From NCBI GenBank assembly GCA_001936135.1, contig CP012810.1, positions 1,364,001-1,428,000 of the forward strand: a DNA stretch of 64,000 nucleotides, read 5' to 3'. Each line of letters starts with the position of its first letter. Position 1 is the first letter of the stretch. Shown here one piece after another: positions 9,413 to 19,158 of this stretch. A program made the translations under genes and the position numbers. The notes below the pieces were generated by a model, which was given only the letters and a program-made list of their open reading frames with translations, had not been told where the DNA came from and ran no database searches. This DNA comes from Saccharomycopsis fibuligera x Saccharomycopsis cf. fibuligera (taxonomy: Eukaryota > Ascomycota > Saccharomycetes > Ascoideales > Saccharomycopsidaceae).

Positions 9413-12400
9413 ATGACGAGTTCTGAAGACCCTTCTAAACTTTCTGGAAAAAGCAGCGGTAAGAATAGCAATTACTCTGATGATAATGAAGCTTCTCCGT
9501 ATGATGGTTTTAATAAAGATGTTTCCGAAACAATAAAAGGTTTGGCGAGAACTCTTTCGCACACGTCTTCGATCAACAACACCACCACCCCAAATATTAC
9601 CCTTTACTCATTCTCGAATGTTGCTGGTACCCATCCATTTAGTAACAAGGAAATTGATCCTCGCTTGGACCCTGAGTCAGATGATTTTGATTCCAAACTT
9701 TGGGTCATGAACATGAAAAAACTCTCTGACACCGACCCAGACTATTACAAGCCGAGTTCTTTGGGAGTCGTTTTCAAAAATCTTAATGCTTATGGTGAAG
9801 CTACTGATGCTGATTACCAATCCACCTTTTTAAATGCTCTTCCAAAATATACAGAATGGTTGGCTAATAGAATTTTTTTGAGAAAAGAGCCACCAAAATT
9901 TAATATTTTGAAACCTATGGACGGCTATATTAAACCTGGTGAACTTTGTGTTGTTCTCGGTAAGCCTGGTTCTGGTTGTACCACTTTTTTGAAGTCTATT
10001 TCTACTCAAACTCATGGGTTCCATCTTTCTCCAGACTCTGAGCTTACTTATGACGGTCTTTCAGTTGAAGAAATACATAATCGTTACAGAGGTGATGTGA
10101 TTTATTGTGCTGAAACTGAAAAACATTTCCCAAACTTGAGCGTTGGTGAAACTTTAAAGTTTGCCGCTAGAATGAGAACCCCGCAAAACAGACCAGAAGG
10201 AGTTACTAGAGAAATGTATGTTGAACATATTACCAACGTTATTATGGCCACCTATGGTTTAAGTCATACTAAAAATACCAATGTTGGTAATGACTTCATC
10301 CGTGGTGTTTCTGGTGGTGAAAGAAAAAGAGTTTCTATTTGTGAAGCTGCATTGTCTGGTTCAAAAGTTCAATGTTGGGATAATTCCACAAGAGGTTTGG
10401 ATTCCGCTACCGCTTTGGAATTCGTGAAGGCTTTGAAAACTTCTGCTGTTGTTACAAAAACAACTCCATTGATTGCAATTTATCAATGTTCCCAAATGGC
10501 TTATGACTTGTTTGACAAGGTGCAATTGTTATATGAAGGTTATCAAATTTATTTTGGTGATTCTCAAAAGGCCAAAGATTATTTCATTAGAATGGGTTAT
10601 GAATGTCCGCAAAGGCAAACTACCGCTGATTTTTTGACTTCCATTACTTCTACTTCTGAGAGAAAAGCTAGACCAGGCTTTGAAAACAAGGTCCCAAGAA
10701 CTCCAAAAGAATTTTACAACTACTGGATGAACTCTTCTGAACACGAATCTTTGCTACTTGAAATTGAAGACTACAAAAACTCAGAGGGTATTCATGACAA
10801 AGTCAAACGTTTTAAAGCATCTCATGTTGCTAGACAATCTCGTGGTGCTCGTTCAAAGTCCCCATTCACTGTCAGTTACCCAATGCAAATTAAGTATATT
10901 ATGCATAGAGACTGGTTGAGAATTAAAGGTGATCCATCCATTACTTTATTCACCATCATTTCTCAAACCTGTATTGCTTTGATCACTTGTTCTATCTTTT
11001 ATAACCTTCGCTCTGACACAGGATCTTTTTTCGGTAGGATTGCTGCGCTATATTTTGCTATTATGTTCAATGCCTTTGGTACCTTGTTGGAAATCTTTTC
11101 TCTTTATGAAGCTCGTCCAATTGTTGAAAAACATAAAACTTATGCATTATACCACCCTTCAGCTGATGCTCTTGCCTCTGTTATTACTGAGATGCCAACA
11201 AAGATTTGTGTTGCTTTGACTTTTAACTTGATTTTTTACTTTATGGTTAATCTCAAACGTGAAGCTGGTGCATTTTTTTTCTACTTGCTTGTCAACTTCA
11301 CAGCTACCATTACCATGTCTCATTTATTTAGAACAGTTGGCTCTGCTACCAAATCTTTATCTGAAGCAATGACTCCTGCTGCTGTTATATTGTTGGCTTT
11401 GATTATCTTCACCGGTTTTGTTATTCCAACTCCAGAAATGCTCGGTTGGTGCCGTTGGATTAATTATCTTGACCCTATTGCTTATTCTTTTGAAAGTTTG
11501 GTGGCTATTGAGTTTCATGGTAGAAACTTTGATTGCTCTCAGTATATTCCTAGTGGTCCTGGTTATCCAACCTCTGGTGAGCATATAATTTGCTCCCCAG
11601 TTTCCTCAGTGCCTGGTAGAACCTACATTTCTGGCGATGAGTACATTGAAGTTGCTTACAAGTATAGATGGAGTAATGCTTGGAGAAATTGGGCTATTAC
11701 TCTTGCTTTTGCTCTTTTTTTCCTTGTTGTTTATATTTTTCTTTGCGAGTATAATAAGGGCGCTATGCAAAAAGGTGAAATTTTGCTTTTCCAAAAAAAA
11801 CATTTGAAAAATCTTAGAAAGCAAAAGAGACCTGTTGATGCTTCTGATGTTGAAATTGGAGCCATCGATGAAAAAATTTCCCCAGAGCTCGCTGAGAAAG
11901 AAGACAAACATTTTGATAAAATTAATGTTGATAATGCTTTCACAAAGCAAAAGAACATTTTCCATTGGAGAGACTTGACTTATGAAGTTAACATCAAATC
12001 GGAAACCCGTGTTATCTTGAATCAGGTCTCTGGTTATGTTAAGCCAGGCACTGTTACTGCTTTGATGGGTGCCTCTGGTGCTGGCAAAACTACTTTGTTG
12101 AATACTTTGTCCGCTCGTTTGACTACTGGCGTCATTACTAGTGGTACTCGTATGGTTAATGGTCGTCCATTAGATAACTCTTTTGAAAGGTCTATTGGTT
12201 ATGTGCAACAGCAAGATTTGCACTTGCAAACTTCAACGGTTCGCGAAGCTTTGATTTTTTCTGCAGAATTGCGTCAACCTAATTCTGTGCCAAAGGGTGA
12301 AAAGATCAATTATGTAAACTACGTTATTAAATTGTTGGAAATGGAGAAATATGCTGATGCTGTTGTTGGTGTTGAAGGTGAAGGTTTGAATGTTGAACAA

Positions 12401-13894
12401 AGAAAAAGATTGACTATTGGGGTTGAATTAGCTGCCAAGCCAGATTTGTTAATTTTCCTTGATGAACCTACTTCTGGTTTGGATTCCCAAACTGCTTGGG
12501 CGATTTGTCAATTAATTAGAAAGTTAGCTGATCATGGTCAAGCTATCTTGTGTACAATTCATCAGCCCTCAGCTATATTAATTCAGCAATTTGACAGGTT
12601 ATTGTTTTTGCAAAAAGGTGGTGAAACAGTCTACTTTGGTGAATTGGGTGCAAATTGTCAAACCATGATTAAATATTTTGAGAAGTACGGTGCTCAAAAA
12701 TGTCCTGCTGAAGCTAACCCAGCAGAATGGATGCTTGAAGTTATTGGTGCTGCCCCAGGTTCTCATGCTAACCAAAATTATCATGATGTTTGGAAAAACT
12801 CTACTGAATATCAAGGACTTCAAAGGGAGCTTGATAAGATGGAAGTTGAACTTTCGCGTTTTCCAGTTGATGAGGATCCTGAAAAGTTCAAGACCTATGC
12901 TGCCCCTCTTTGGAAACAATACGTTTTAGTGACAAAGAGAGTGTTTGAACAAACTTGGAGAAGCCCAAGATACACCTATTCTAAGTTTATTTTGGCAATT
13001 GCTTCTGCTTTGTTTAATGGGTTTGTTTTCTTCAAAGTGCAAAAATCTCTCATTGGTTTGCAATCTCAGATGTTTTCTGTTTTTATATTTTGCATTGTCT
13101 TTACCACTTTGAACGAACAATACTTGCCAAACTTTGTGTTCCAGAGAGACCTTTATGAGGTTAGAGAAAGACCCTCAAGAACCTTTTCATGGGTCGCTTT
13201 CATTACTGCACAAATCACTTCCGAAATTCCTTGGCAAATTGCTGCTGGTACAATTTCTTTCTTCTGCTGGTATTATCCTATTGGCTTGTACAATAATGCT
13301 GCAGAAGCTGGTAACGTTCACGGTAGAGGTGCTTTGATGTGGGTTGCAATCACTCTTTTCTACATTTACTCTTCCACAATGGCTCAACTTTGTATTTCTT
13401 TCCAAGAACTTGCCGACAATGCGGCTAATTTATCTTCAATGCTTTTCACTATCTGTTTGACGTTCTGTGGTGTGATGGCCACTCCTGAAGCTATGCCCGG
13501 GTTCTGGATTTTCATGTACAGATGTAACCCTTTTACTTATTTAGTCAACACCATGTTGTCTTCTGGCCTAGCTGATTCTAGGGTTACTTGTTCTTCTACC
13601 GAGTACTTGAAGTTTTCTCCTCCGGACGGAATGACCTGTCAACAGTACATGTCTCCATATATGAAAGCTAATGGCGGTTATTTGTTGGAAACTACCAAGC
13701 AATCTACTTCTGAATGTTCCTTCTGCACTATTTCAGATACTAACTCTTTCTTGAATGCAATTTCTATTAATCCTGAAAACAAGGGAAGAGATATTGGTAT
13801 ATTTAGCGCTTTCATTTTCTTCAACATTATTGGTACTGTTTTCCTCTACTGGTTAGCCAGAGTTCCAAAGGGTGCAGGTAAAAGAAGCTCTTAA
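9413..13894 (+). CDS. PDR/CDR-type ABC multidrug transporter
   Basis: The product is 1,493 aa, the full length of Candida Cdr pumps, with the fungal order NBD1-TMD1-NBD2-TMD2. NBD1 has the fungal-specific degenerate Walker A with Cys189 in place of Lys (GKPGSGCTT), signature VSGGERKRVS (299-308) and Walker B ending WDN (322-324). NBD2 has a canonical Walker A with Lys892 (GASGAGKTT), a degenerate signature (LNVEQRKRLT, 992-1001) and Walker B FLDEP (Asp1017-Glu1018). TMD1 carries the EARPIVEKHKTYALY motif and TMD2 the NPFTYLV segment. It is predicted to export azoles, other xenobiotics and perhaps phospholipids across the plasma membrane. The family has several paralogues (CDR1-4, CDR11), so no specific symbol is assigned. 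No in-frame CTG was found. Confidence 0.95.
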   Translation: MTSSEDPSKLSGKSSGKNSNYSDDNEASPYDGFNKDVSETIKGLARTLSHTSSINNTTTPNITLYSFSNVAGTHPFSNKEIDPRLDPESDDFDSKLWVMNMKKLSDTDPDYYKPSSLGVVFKNLNAYGEATDADYQSTFLNALPKYTEWLANRIFLRKEPPKFNILKPMDGYIKPGELCVVLGKPGSGCTTFLKSISTQTHGFHLSPDSELTYDGLSVEEIHNRYRGDVIYCAETEKHFPNLSVGETLKFAARMRTPQNRPEGVTREMYVEHITNVIMATYGLSHTKNTNVGNDFIRGVSGGERKRVSICEAALSGSKVQCWDNSTRGLDSATALEFVKALKTSAVVTKTTPLIAIYQCSQMAYDLFDKVQLLYEGYQIYFGDSQKAKDYFIRMGYECPQRQTTADFLTSITSTSERKARPGFENKVPRTPKEFYNYWMNSSEHESLLLEIEDYKNSEGIHDKVKRFKASHVARQSRGARSKSPFTVSYPMQIKYIMHRDWLRIKGDPSITLFTIISQTCIALITCSIFYNLRSDTGSFFGRIAALYFAIMFNAFGTLLEIFSLYEARPIVEKHKTYALYHPSADALASVITEMPTKICVALTFNLIFYFMVNLKREAGAFFFYLLVNFTATITMSHLFRTVGSATKSLSEAMTPAAVILLALIIFTGFVIPTPEMLGWCRWINYLDPIAYSFESLVAIEFHGRNFDCSQYIPSGPGYPTSGEHIICSPVSSVPGRTYISGDEYIEVAYKYRWSNAWRNWAITLAFALFFLVVYIFLCEYNKGAMQKGEILLFQKKHLKNLRKQKRPVDASDVEIGAIDEKISPELAEKEDKHFDKINVDNAFTKQKNIFHWRDLTYEVNIKSETRVILNQVSGYVKPGTVTALMGASGAGKTTLLNTLSARLTTGVITSGTRMVNGRPLDNSFERSIGYVQQQDLHLQTSTVREALIFSAELRQPNSVPKGEKINYVNYVIKLLEMEKYADAVVGVEGEGLNVEQRKRLTIGVELAAKPDLLIFLDEPTSGLDSQTAWAICQLIRKLADHGQAILCTIHQPSAILIQQFDRLLFLQKGGETVYFGELGANCQTMIKYFEKYGAQKCPAEANPAEWMLEVIGAAPGSHANQNYHDVWKNSTEYQGLQRELDKMEVELSRFPVDEDPEKFKTYAAPLWKQYVLVTKRVFEQTWRSPRYTYSKFILAIASALFNGFVFFKVQKSLIGLQSQMFSVFIFCIVFTTLNEQYLPNFVFQRDLYEVRERPSRTFSWVAFITAQITSEIPWQIAAGTISFFCWYYPIGLYNNAAEAGNVHGRGALMWVAITLFYIYSSTMAQLCISFQELADNAANLSSMLFTICLTFCGVMATPEAMPGFWIFMYRCNPFTYLVNTMLSSGLADSRVTCSSTEYLKFSPPDGMTCQQYMSPYMKANGGYLLETTKQSTSECSFCTISDTNSFLNAISINPENKGRDIGIFSAFIFFNIIGTVFLYWLARVPKGAGKRSS

Positions 13895-13966
13895 TTGATT
13901 TTCAGGTTGCCTGTAAGTAGTTGTTGTTGGCTCAAACTAACTAACTGTCCCTGATTCAACTCAAAT

Positions 13967-14018
<52 letters not shown>

Positions 14019-15088
14019 TCCTATAAAGCATTCTTTGCTTCTTTTCGCTAATTTCAACGTAAAAGCGTACTGCTTTTTCCATTAGCTTGTTTTCTCTGTC
14101 TATATTACACATAATCAACATTCCTAACTTGAAAAACTTTTTTTTTTTTTTTTTTTGATTATTCAATTTGTTTAAAGCTCTATTTAGTTTCAATCAATGT
14201 TTGAAATTTTCAACTTTTTCTGTATCAACACCTTTTGCTCTTAAAGTGAAGATCTTCGACAATACCTAGTGAATTTTTGAACAAGTACATCTCTGCAAAA
14301 CCTAAAAACGTTGCATGTTTTTATCTTTAAACATCTATTACACCACATGTTCGTTTCTTCAAAGATTCGATACTCAAATCATCCAAAGCTAAGTCAAATC
14401 AAGGGGAAAAAACGTCCTTATTTCATATGGCTAATGGAGTTTCACAGAACTTCCTGTTAGTTCCAGGCTTTGCAGAGATAAAAGAAATAACAATATATAC
14501 GCAACTCAAGAAGGGCTATTACTATAACAGGCATTTACAGTCTTTTGCAAAATTTATTGCCGGAAAAATGAGCGCATTAGGTCGTTTCATGACCCATTTT
14601 CAAGCATCAATAAAAACAACAGTAGCTGGATTTTAGGTATATTTATACTGTGCTTCAGAAAAGAAATTTTTTTTTGAAATTAATATAGGTATTGACGGCG
14701 CTTTTGCTTAAAATCAAATTAGCAAGACTGGAAAATAATATAAGGAAAGAAAAAAAGCGACAACAGCAACAACTAAGTGAGATAAAAAAAAGTACACTTT
14801 TGAGTGTTTTACATTTTTGTACGATGCATCTACACAGTGCTAGTAAGAAAAAGAAGATACAAACAAGACAGATGAAATATAAATAGCAAATCTGAGTAAT
14901 CCAATTGTAAAGAAAAAGAAATAGTGCAAGTTACAAAATAAATGAGAACGAAAGTAGAAGAAAAAAAGAGGAAATCAAGGCCTATATATCTTAACAAAAC
15001 ATTGCTATCCCATAGGTTCTCTGAACCCATATTCTTGGTACATGCTCGACCCAACTTATCCTAATTCCTTATCATAACAAATAGACTA
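13895..15088. other. Convergent intergenic region with long T tracts
   Basis: This is the 3' region shared by the converging transporter and SNX4. It has a 44-base T tract (13972-14015) and a second of about 20 T near 14141. The rest is A/T-rich with poly-A patches after 14740. Nothing coding or RNA-like was recognised; predicted ORFs translate homopolymers. Confidence 0.5.
13972..14015. repeat. Homopolymer T44
   Basis: An uninterrupted run of 44 T, about 80 bp after the transporter stop codon. It is the longest homopolymer in the window and likely variable in length. Confidence 0.85.
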
Positions 15089-16996
15089 CTACACACTACC
15101 CAAATTTTTATTATGTTGGTTAATATCATCTTCCAAAGCTTTTTCAATATGCTCCCAATCATTAATCATCCCCTTGTAAAAACCAATATAATTATCTGTC
15201 AACTCACTTAAATTCAACTTTAGCTCATTTGATTTAATAACGTCAAAATATTGAACTTCGTGTAAAATTTCATTTTCAAAAACTTCGAATACTTTCTTTG
15301 CGTTGATTACTTCTTTCTCTAAAGTTTCAATCTTTACTGATAACTTGATTAATCTTTCCTTTTTCTGATAAGTCGAATTTATTCCTCTAATGTCATCAAT
15401 TTTTGAAGTTAGGAAATTACTTGTGCTGGTGGCGAGGCTGGTTAGGGTGGATGGTCTTGGTGCAGGAAGCGCAATGTTTGGATTATTTGCGACAGTAGAT
15501 GTATTATGTGGAGTAGCTGCCGAAGTACCAATTTCTTGTTCAAGGTGGGTTCCCGTTTGTTGTAGTAATTGATTTTTTTCGTGAATTGCTCTAGATAAGT
15601 ACTCTGAAAGTACTTCAAAATCAATCTGTTTTTGTTCCTTGACTTTAATTAGGGATTTTATGGAATAGATGTAATTTTCCAAATCTTTGAGGGAAACCAA
15701 ATAATCATTATCCAAGTACCGTTTCAAATGATTTAAGCCAAGAGCCAAATTTTCCAACCCTTTGCTGAATTTAACAAAACTTGAAACGTTAGGTTCAGTA
15801 ATTATGGAGCTATTATTGACGTTTTTTTCCGCTTCTTCTTTAATAGTAGGAATTGGTTTCGAAATTGGTTGATTATTGATGATTCCGTTAGAATGTGATT
15901 CGTTTTCATTGCTTCCGCGGCTGTTGGTTCCGTTGCTATTGCTGCTATCATCATTCAACTTCATATCCTTCACTGCATTTTCCAATCCCAATGGGTTCGC
16001 TGATTCTAGTTGGTCTAATTTCACCACCAATTCAGCAAAAGTATTGAAATTACTATTCAAATCGCCCAACCTTTTGAAGTATTTTTGGAAGCTCTTGTCA
16101 ATTTTAATAACGTTATCATTGAGTTTATTACATCTTTCATTGATTTCCACAAACTCTTTGTTTGGCTGCGATTGAGGATGTTTGAATGCATTCATGAAAA
16201 GATCGGATATTGTATCAGTCACTGAGCTGGACGGGCCTAAAGTTTCCGATTCATGGGTACCGTCAAAATGGCCGCCACTGCCCCCATTGTTGTTGTTAAC
16301 ATATACATGATTGATATTCAAGCTTTCTTTGTATGAATTCCAATCATTTGATTCTAGAAAAATGTGATAAATTTTTGCACGCTTAAGCACTGGGTGTAAT
16401 GACATTCTTTTCAAAAAACGGTTAAGTGAGTTTGCCCTTTTGCTGGTGAAATCGTGACCGAATCTGTCGCCTTTCAAGTATTCTAGTCTTTGCTTATCAG
16501 GCAACGGTGGCATAGCGCATGCAGGATAGTCGTTCAATAGACATTGGTATAAAAAGTAAAAGTCGGAAAATCTGCGTCTTACTTTCAATCTAGTAGACTT
16601 GAATACGGGGCTGTTGGTATGAGTTTCAATCAAGTATGAGATGTAGGCGTTTTGACCATCGCTTTCCTTTTGGGGAATGGAGACTTTGGAGTTGATAAAT
16701 ATTGAGTTATCATCGTCAGTGGTGCTGTAGGTGTTTGGCTTTTGCTGTTGTTGCTGTTGTTGCTGTTGTTGCTGTTGTTGTTGGTGCTGTTGCGCTTTAG
16801 AAGTGGAAGCAGTTCGCGATGCTTGAGAAGGGGATACTGGGATATTTTCAGACTCAGAGGAACTTTGTCTTTGCCTGGAAGGGGAGCCTATTGGAGAGCC
16901 GGTATTGGTCTTGTTGTTGGTGGTGGGATTGACAGGCTTAGAGCTAGTGGTGGTGGAGTCTCTGTCCCAGCGGACGGAGGTGAATTCGTCTTCCAT
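15089..16996 (-). CDS. SNX4: Sorting nexin Snx4/Atg24 (PX-BAR)
   Basis: The product is 635 aa. After a Ser/Thr-rich head and a polyglutamine run (about residues 69-86) comes a PX domain at about 101-217. It contains RRRFSDF (141-147; the arginine contacts PI3P), the proline-rich MPPLPDK loop and GDRFGHDFTSKRANSLNRFLKR, which is the Snx4 rather than Atg20 pattern. The C-terminal half is helical and BAR-like with heptads. In the family it forms dimers with Atg20/Snx41 that recycle SNAREs from endosomes and support selective autophagy. It is longer than S. cerevisiae Snx4 (423 aa) because of the disordered head and Asn/Ser-rich insertions within the BAR region. It converges on the upstream transporter gene. 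Confidence 0.85.
   Translation of the reverse strand: MEDEFTSVRWDRDSTTTSSKPVNPTTNNKTNTGSPIGSPSRQRQSSSESENIPVSPSQASRTASTSKAQQHQQQQQQQQQQQQQQKPNTYSTTDDDNSIFINSKVSIPQKESDGQNAYISYLIETHTNSPVFKSTRLKVRRRFSDFYFLYQCLLNDYPACAMPPLPDKQRLEYLKGDRFGHDFTSKRANSLNRFLKRMSLHPVLKRAKIYHIFLESNDWNSYKESLNINHVYVNNNNGGSGGHFDGTHESETLGPSSSVTDTISDLFMNAFKHPQSQPNKEFVEINERCNKLNDNVIKIDKSFQKYFKRLGDLNSNFNTFAELVVKLDQLESANPLGLENAVKDMKLNDDSSNSNGTNSRGSNENESHSNGIINNQPISKPIPTIKEEAEKNVNNSSIITEPNVSSFVKFSKGLENLALGLNHLKRYLDNDYLVSLKDLENYIYSIKSLIKVKEQKQIDFEVLSEYLSRAIHEKNQLLQQTGTHLEQEIGTSAATPHNTSTVANNPNIALPAPRPSTLTSLATSTSNFLTSKIDDIRGINSTYQKKERLIKLSVKIETLEKEVINAKKVFEVFENEILHEVQYFDVIKSNELKLNLSELTDNYIGFYKGMINDWEHIEKALEDDINQHNKNLGSV
16743..16792 (-). 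repeat. CAG/CAA repeat encoding polyglutamine in Snx4
   Basis: Alternating CAA and CAG codons encode 17 consecutive Gln after Gln-Gln-His. It lies in the disordered head before the PX domain and is prone to length variation. Confidence 0.85.
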
Positions 16997-17210
16997 TGAG
17001 AAATGTTGTTGCTAAATGGCAGAGAGCAGCAGAAAGAGAACAGCAGGACTGGACTTGTACAATGGTGGTCCTGGGTTAGTGTCAAGTCAGAGTGCCGATT
17101 TTGATAGAGCCAGCGATGCGATAGCAGTCGCCATCCATCCTCTTGATGGATTGCACTGCAGTAATCGTTACTGCAAATGTCATCGCGCCAGGGGCAGCTT
17201 AACTATGTGT

Positions 17211-17216
17211 CACGTG
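17211..17216. promoter_or_regulatory. CACGTG box (Cbf1/bHLH-type site)
   Basis: A palindromic CACGTG within TCACGTGA, about 215 bp upstream of the SNX4 start codon. This is the consensus core of Cbf1 and other bHLH factors. A second CACGTG lies at 21137-21142 upstream of YCK2. Confidence 0.45.
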
Positions 17217-17244
17217 ATCGCGAACAGAATGGGTGCCATAGCGT

Positions 17245-17295
17245 GGGGGGGGGGGGTCATTGGAGACTGGATGTTTGTGTGTGTGTGTGTGTGTG
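17245..17295. repeat. G12 run followed by (TG)n microsatellite
   Basis: Twelve consecutive G (17245-17256) and, 19 bases later, ten TG dinucleotides (17276-17295). Long G runs are rare in yeast intergenic DNA. Confidence 0.85.
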
Positions 17296-17665
17296 GGAAG
17301 AGAATGCAAGTAGGATTGAATGAGCGACAGTCATGTGTGGTGGTGGCAGAGCATTTAAAGCTGGGGCAACAATATGCATTTTTCTTTTCAAATTTTTCTT
17401 TTCTTTTTTTTTCTTTTTTTTTTTTTTTTTTTTCATTCACATTATCGATTTATTATTTTATATGAAACGATAGAAAATAAAATCTTATAAACTCATCTAT
17501 ATAGTATATACAGCATAGTTCAGTTGCTATTATATAAGGGAAACTTATATAAGTGAAAGCCCCGTTAGTATTAGTTAGAATTTGATGGATTATTAAAATA
17601 ATTTCAAAAAAAAACTTGCACTGATCAGTTGTGTTAAAAAACAAAAGCACCAAGGCACGAAACCC

Positions 17666-17761
17666 GGTCCCTTGGCCCAGTTGGTTAAGGCGTGGTGCTA
17701 ATATACAGCCCTAACAGGCAATGTTACGCCAAGATCAGCAGTTCGATCCTGCTAGGGACCA
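17666..17761 (+). tRNA. tRNA-Ile(AAU) with a 22-nt intron
   Basis: A full cloverleaf folds by eye. The acceptor is GGTCCCT (17666-17672) with AGGGACC (17754-17760) and discriminator A17761. The anticodon stem is TGGTG (17693-17697) with CGCCA (17727-17731), and the loop is C-T-A-A-T-A-A. The T arm is AGCAG-TTCGATC-CTGCT. The anticodon AAT is at 17700-17702. A 22-nt intron (17704-17725) sits at the canonical place, one base 3' of the anticodon. The mature length is 74 nt plus CCA. The body closely resembles yeast tRNA-Ile(AAU). Genomic AAU is normally edited to IAU and reads AUU, AUC and AUA. Confidence 0.95.
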
Positions 17762-17765
17762 TTTC

Positions 17766-17772
17766 TTTTTTT
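17766..17772 (+). terminator. RNA polymerase III terminator (T7)
   Basis: A T7 run begins five bases after the tRNA discriminator base, a typical Pol III terminator position. Confidence 0.85.
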
Positions 17773-18527
17773 GAACTTTTAATTATATATCTGTGATCTA
17801 ACAGTTGTTTCGTTCTTTTGGACTGCACCTAGTGCATTTTTTTGAGCATTAGATATTCTCCTTCTGCAATAATGGGCGAAAATATAGAAATCGTAAGCCG
17901 TTTGTTATCTGGCCATACTTCTGCACAAGACACAGTTTCTCTTCCAAGGTGGGAACAAAAACCAAAAAGCAGAAAAGGGTATGTTTCATTCACTACAAGC
18001 TTCTTCTTCTTCTTTTTCCTAAAAAAAAAAAACAAGAAACAAAAAAAAAACTCCGAGAGAACCGACAAATCCGATAGACTCACTCACTCACTGCGTATTG
18101 TTCTAATGCGCCATATTGCTTCGCTCCATCATTGAGGTTTTTTCGAGTCCAACACCAAATATGGGCACTGCGCGGTTGGAATACGTTTACATCCGGTAGC
18201 TTAAACATGGCTCCAGATGAGCTGGCCACTGGGCGTTGCTGTCTTCGTGTGTAACATGTATCAGCACATCCTACTCAAGCAAATGTTATCCATCGTTCCA
18301 GATTTCGCATTATTTTTTGGGTCTAGTGTAAATTGCGATCACGCCCGGATACTATGGATTATGACAGCAAGATTTATAGAGAAACTAGATGGATATCTCT
18401 GCTTTGGCCATCGCGGTGGGAGGTCTATTCTTTAGGGCATGGCCATAACTTTGACTCTTTGGCAGATGCCACCCTTGCACCGTATGCGCAGATGGGCAGC
18501 TCTAGTTCTAGATCTTCGAGATAGGCG

Positions 18528-18552
18528 GTGCACGGGTGTGCACGGGTGTGCA
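18528..18552. repeat. Tandem GTGCACGGGT repeat, Rap1-like
   Basis: GTGCACGGGT occurs at 18528-18537 and again at 18538-18547, followed by a third partial unit GTGCA. The complementary strand reads ACACCCGTGC twice, close to the Rap1 core ACACCC. It lies about 620 bp upstream of ZWF1. Confidence 0.5.
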
Positions 18553-18698
18553 AGTGGACAGACAGTGTATATACGTTAACCCCGATACCTACCTTGGCTC
18601 GAGCTCAAGGCCTAGGACAACGGCTTACAAAATCTGCTTCGACTGAGGCAAGTGTAGGTTTGAATTACGAGGTCTGTTTTTGTTTCCATTTTCGGTAA

Positions 18699-18777
18699 TT
18701 ACTAATACTTGTAATGATAGTGGCAGTAGTGCTATAGATAGCCAAAGTAGCCTCCGTCGCTGTCCGCTCATTAGTCA
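18699..18777. promoter_or_regulatory. Yap1/Cap1-type oxidative-stress elements upstream of ZWF1
   Basis: TTACTAA lies at 18699-18705 and TTAGTCA at 18771-18777, 460 and 388 bp before the ZWF1 ATG. Both match known AP-1-type yeast response elements bound by Yap1 (Cap1 in Candida). This fits a gene that supplies NADPH under oxidative stress. Binding is inferred. Confidence 0.45.
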
Positions 18778-19158
18778 GCGCTGAGCAGAGCGGTTGCAAG
18801 CAGCAGTTAACTAGAACCCCAGCAAGCGTAGGATTCCGAGACGCTCGTTCGCCTTTGCTCGGACGGAACAACCGCCGCCCATCGCCAACCAGTTCTTTTT
18901 TTTTTTTTTCTCAGTTTGCCATCCTCCTCCTTGTATTTAACCATTGCCGGCTGCTGCTTTTCCCACCAGTGCTGCTTCTGTCGACTCTTTTCCAGTAAAT
19001 CCCACCCCCCTTTGACGTCTCAATTGAGCTGTGCTTTACTCAAGATATATCAATTCAGTCCTTCTCAACTCAATTGACTGCTGATCCAGTTTTTTTTCAC
19101 TTGTGTAATACACTCAGCTCGCCCTCCTTCCCCCTAGAGATCAATATCAGCGGTACAA

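Larger units (their letters stand above)
16997..17665. other. Intergenic region, SNX4 promoter to tRNA-Ile
   Basis: It contains a TCACGTGA box (core CACGTG 17211-17216), a G12 run (17245-17256), a (TG)10 microsatellite (17276-17295) and a T20-type tract near 17410-17433. The last 200 bases before the tRNA are A/T-rich. No LTR termini or target duplications were recognised near the tRNA. Confidence 0.5.
17773..19158. other. Intergenic region and ZWF1 promoter
   Basis: It holds a tandem 10-bp repeat at 18528-18548, two Yap1/Cap1-type sites (18699-18705 and 18771-18777) and a C/T-rich leader close to ZWF1. The part at 17840-18140 has weak ORFs on both strands built around A and T runs. I do not regard these as genes. 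Confidence 0.5.

Noticed and set aside
17016-17465. 149-residue ORF over the SNX4 upstream region
   Set aside because: It spans a G12 run, a TG microsatellite and a T tract, with no recognisable domain.
17458-17665. Solo LTR beside the tRNA, as is common in yeasts
   Set aside because: No TG...CA ends, flanking duplication or primer-binding site could be recognised.
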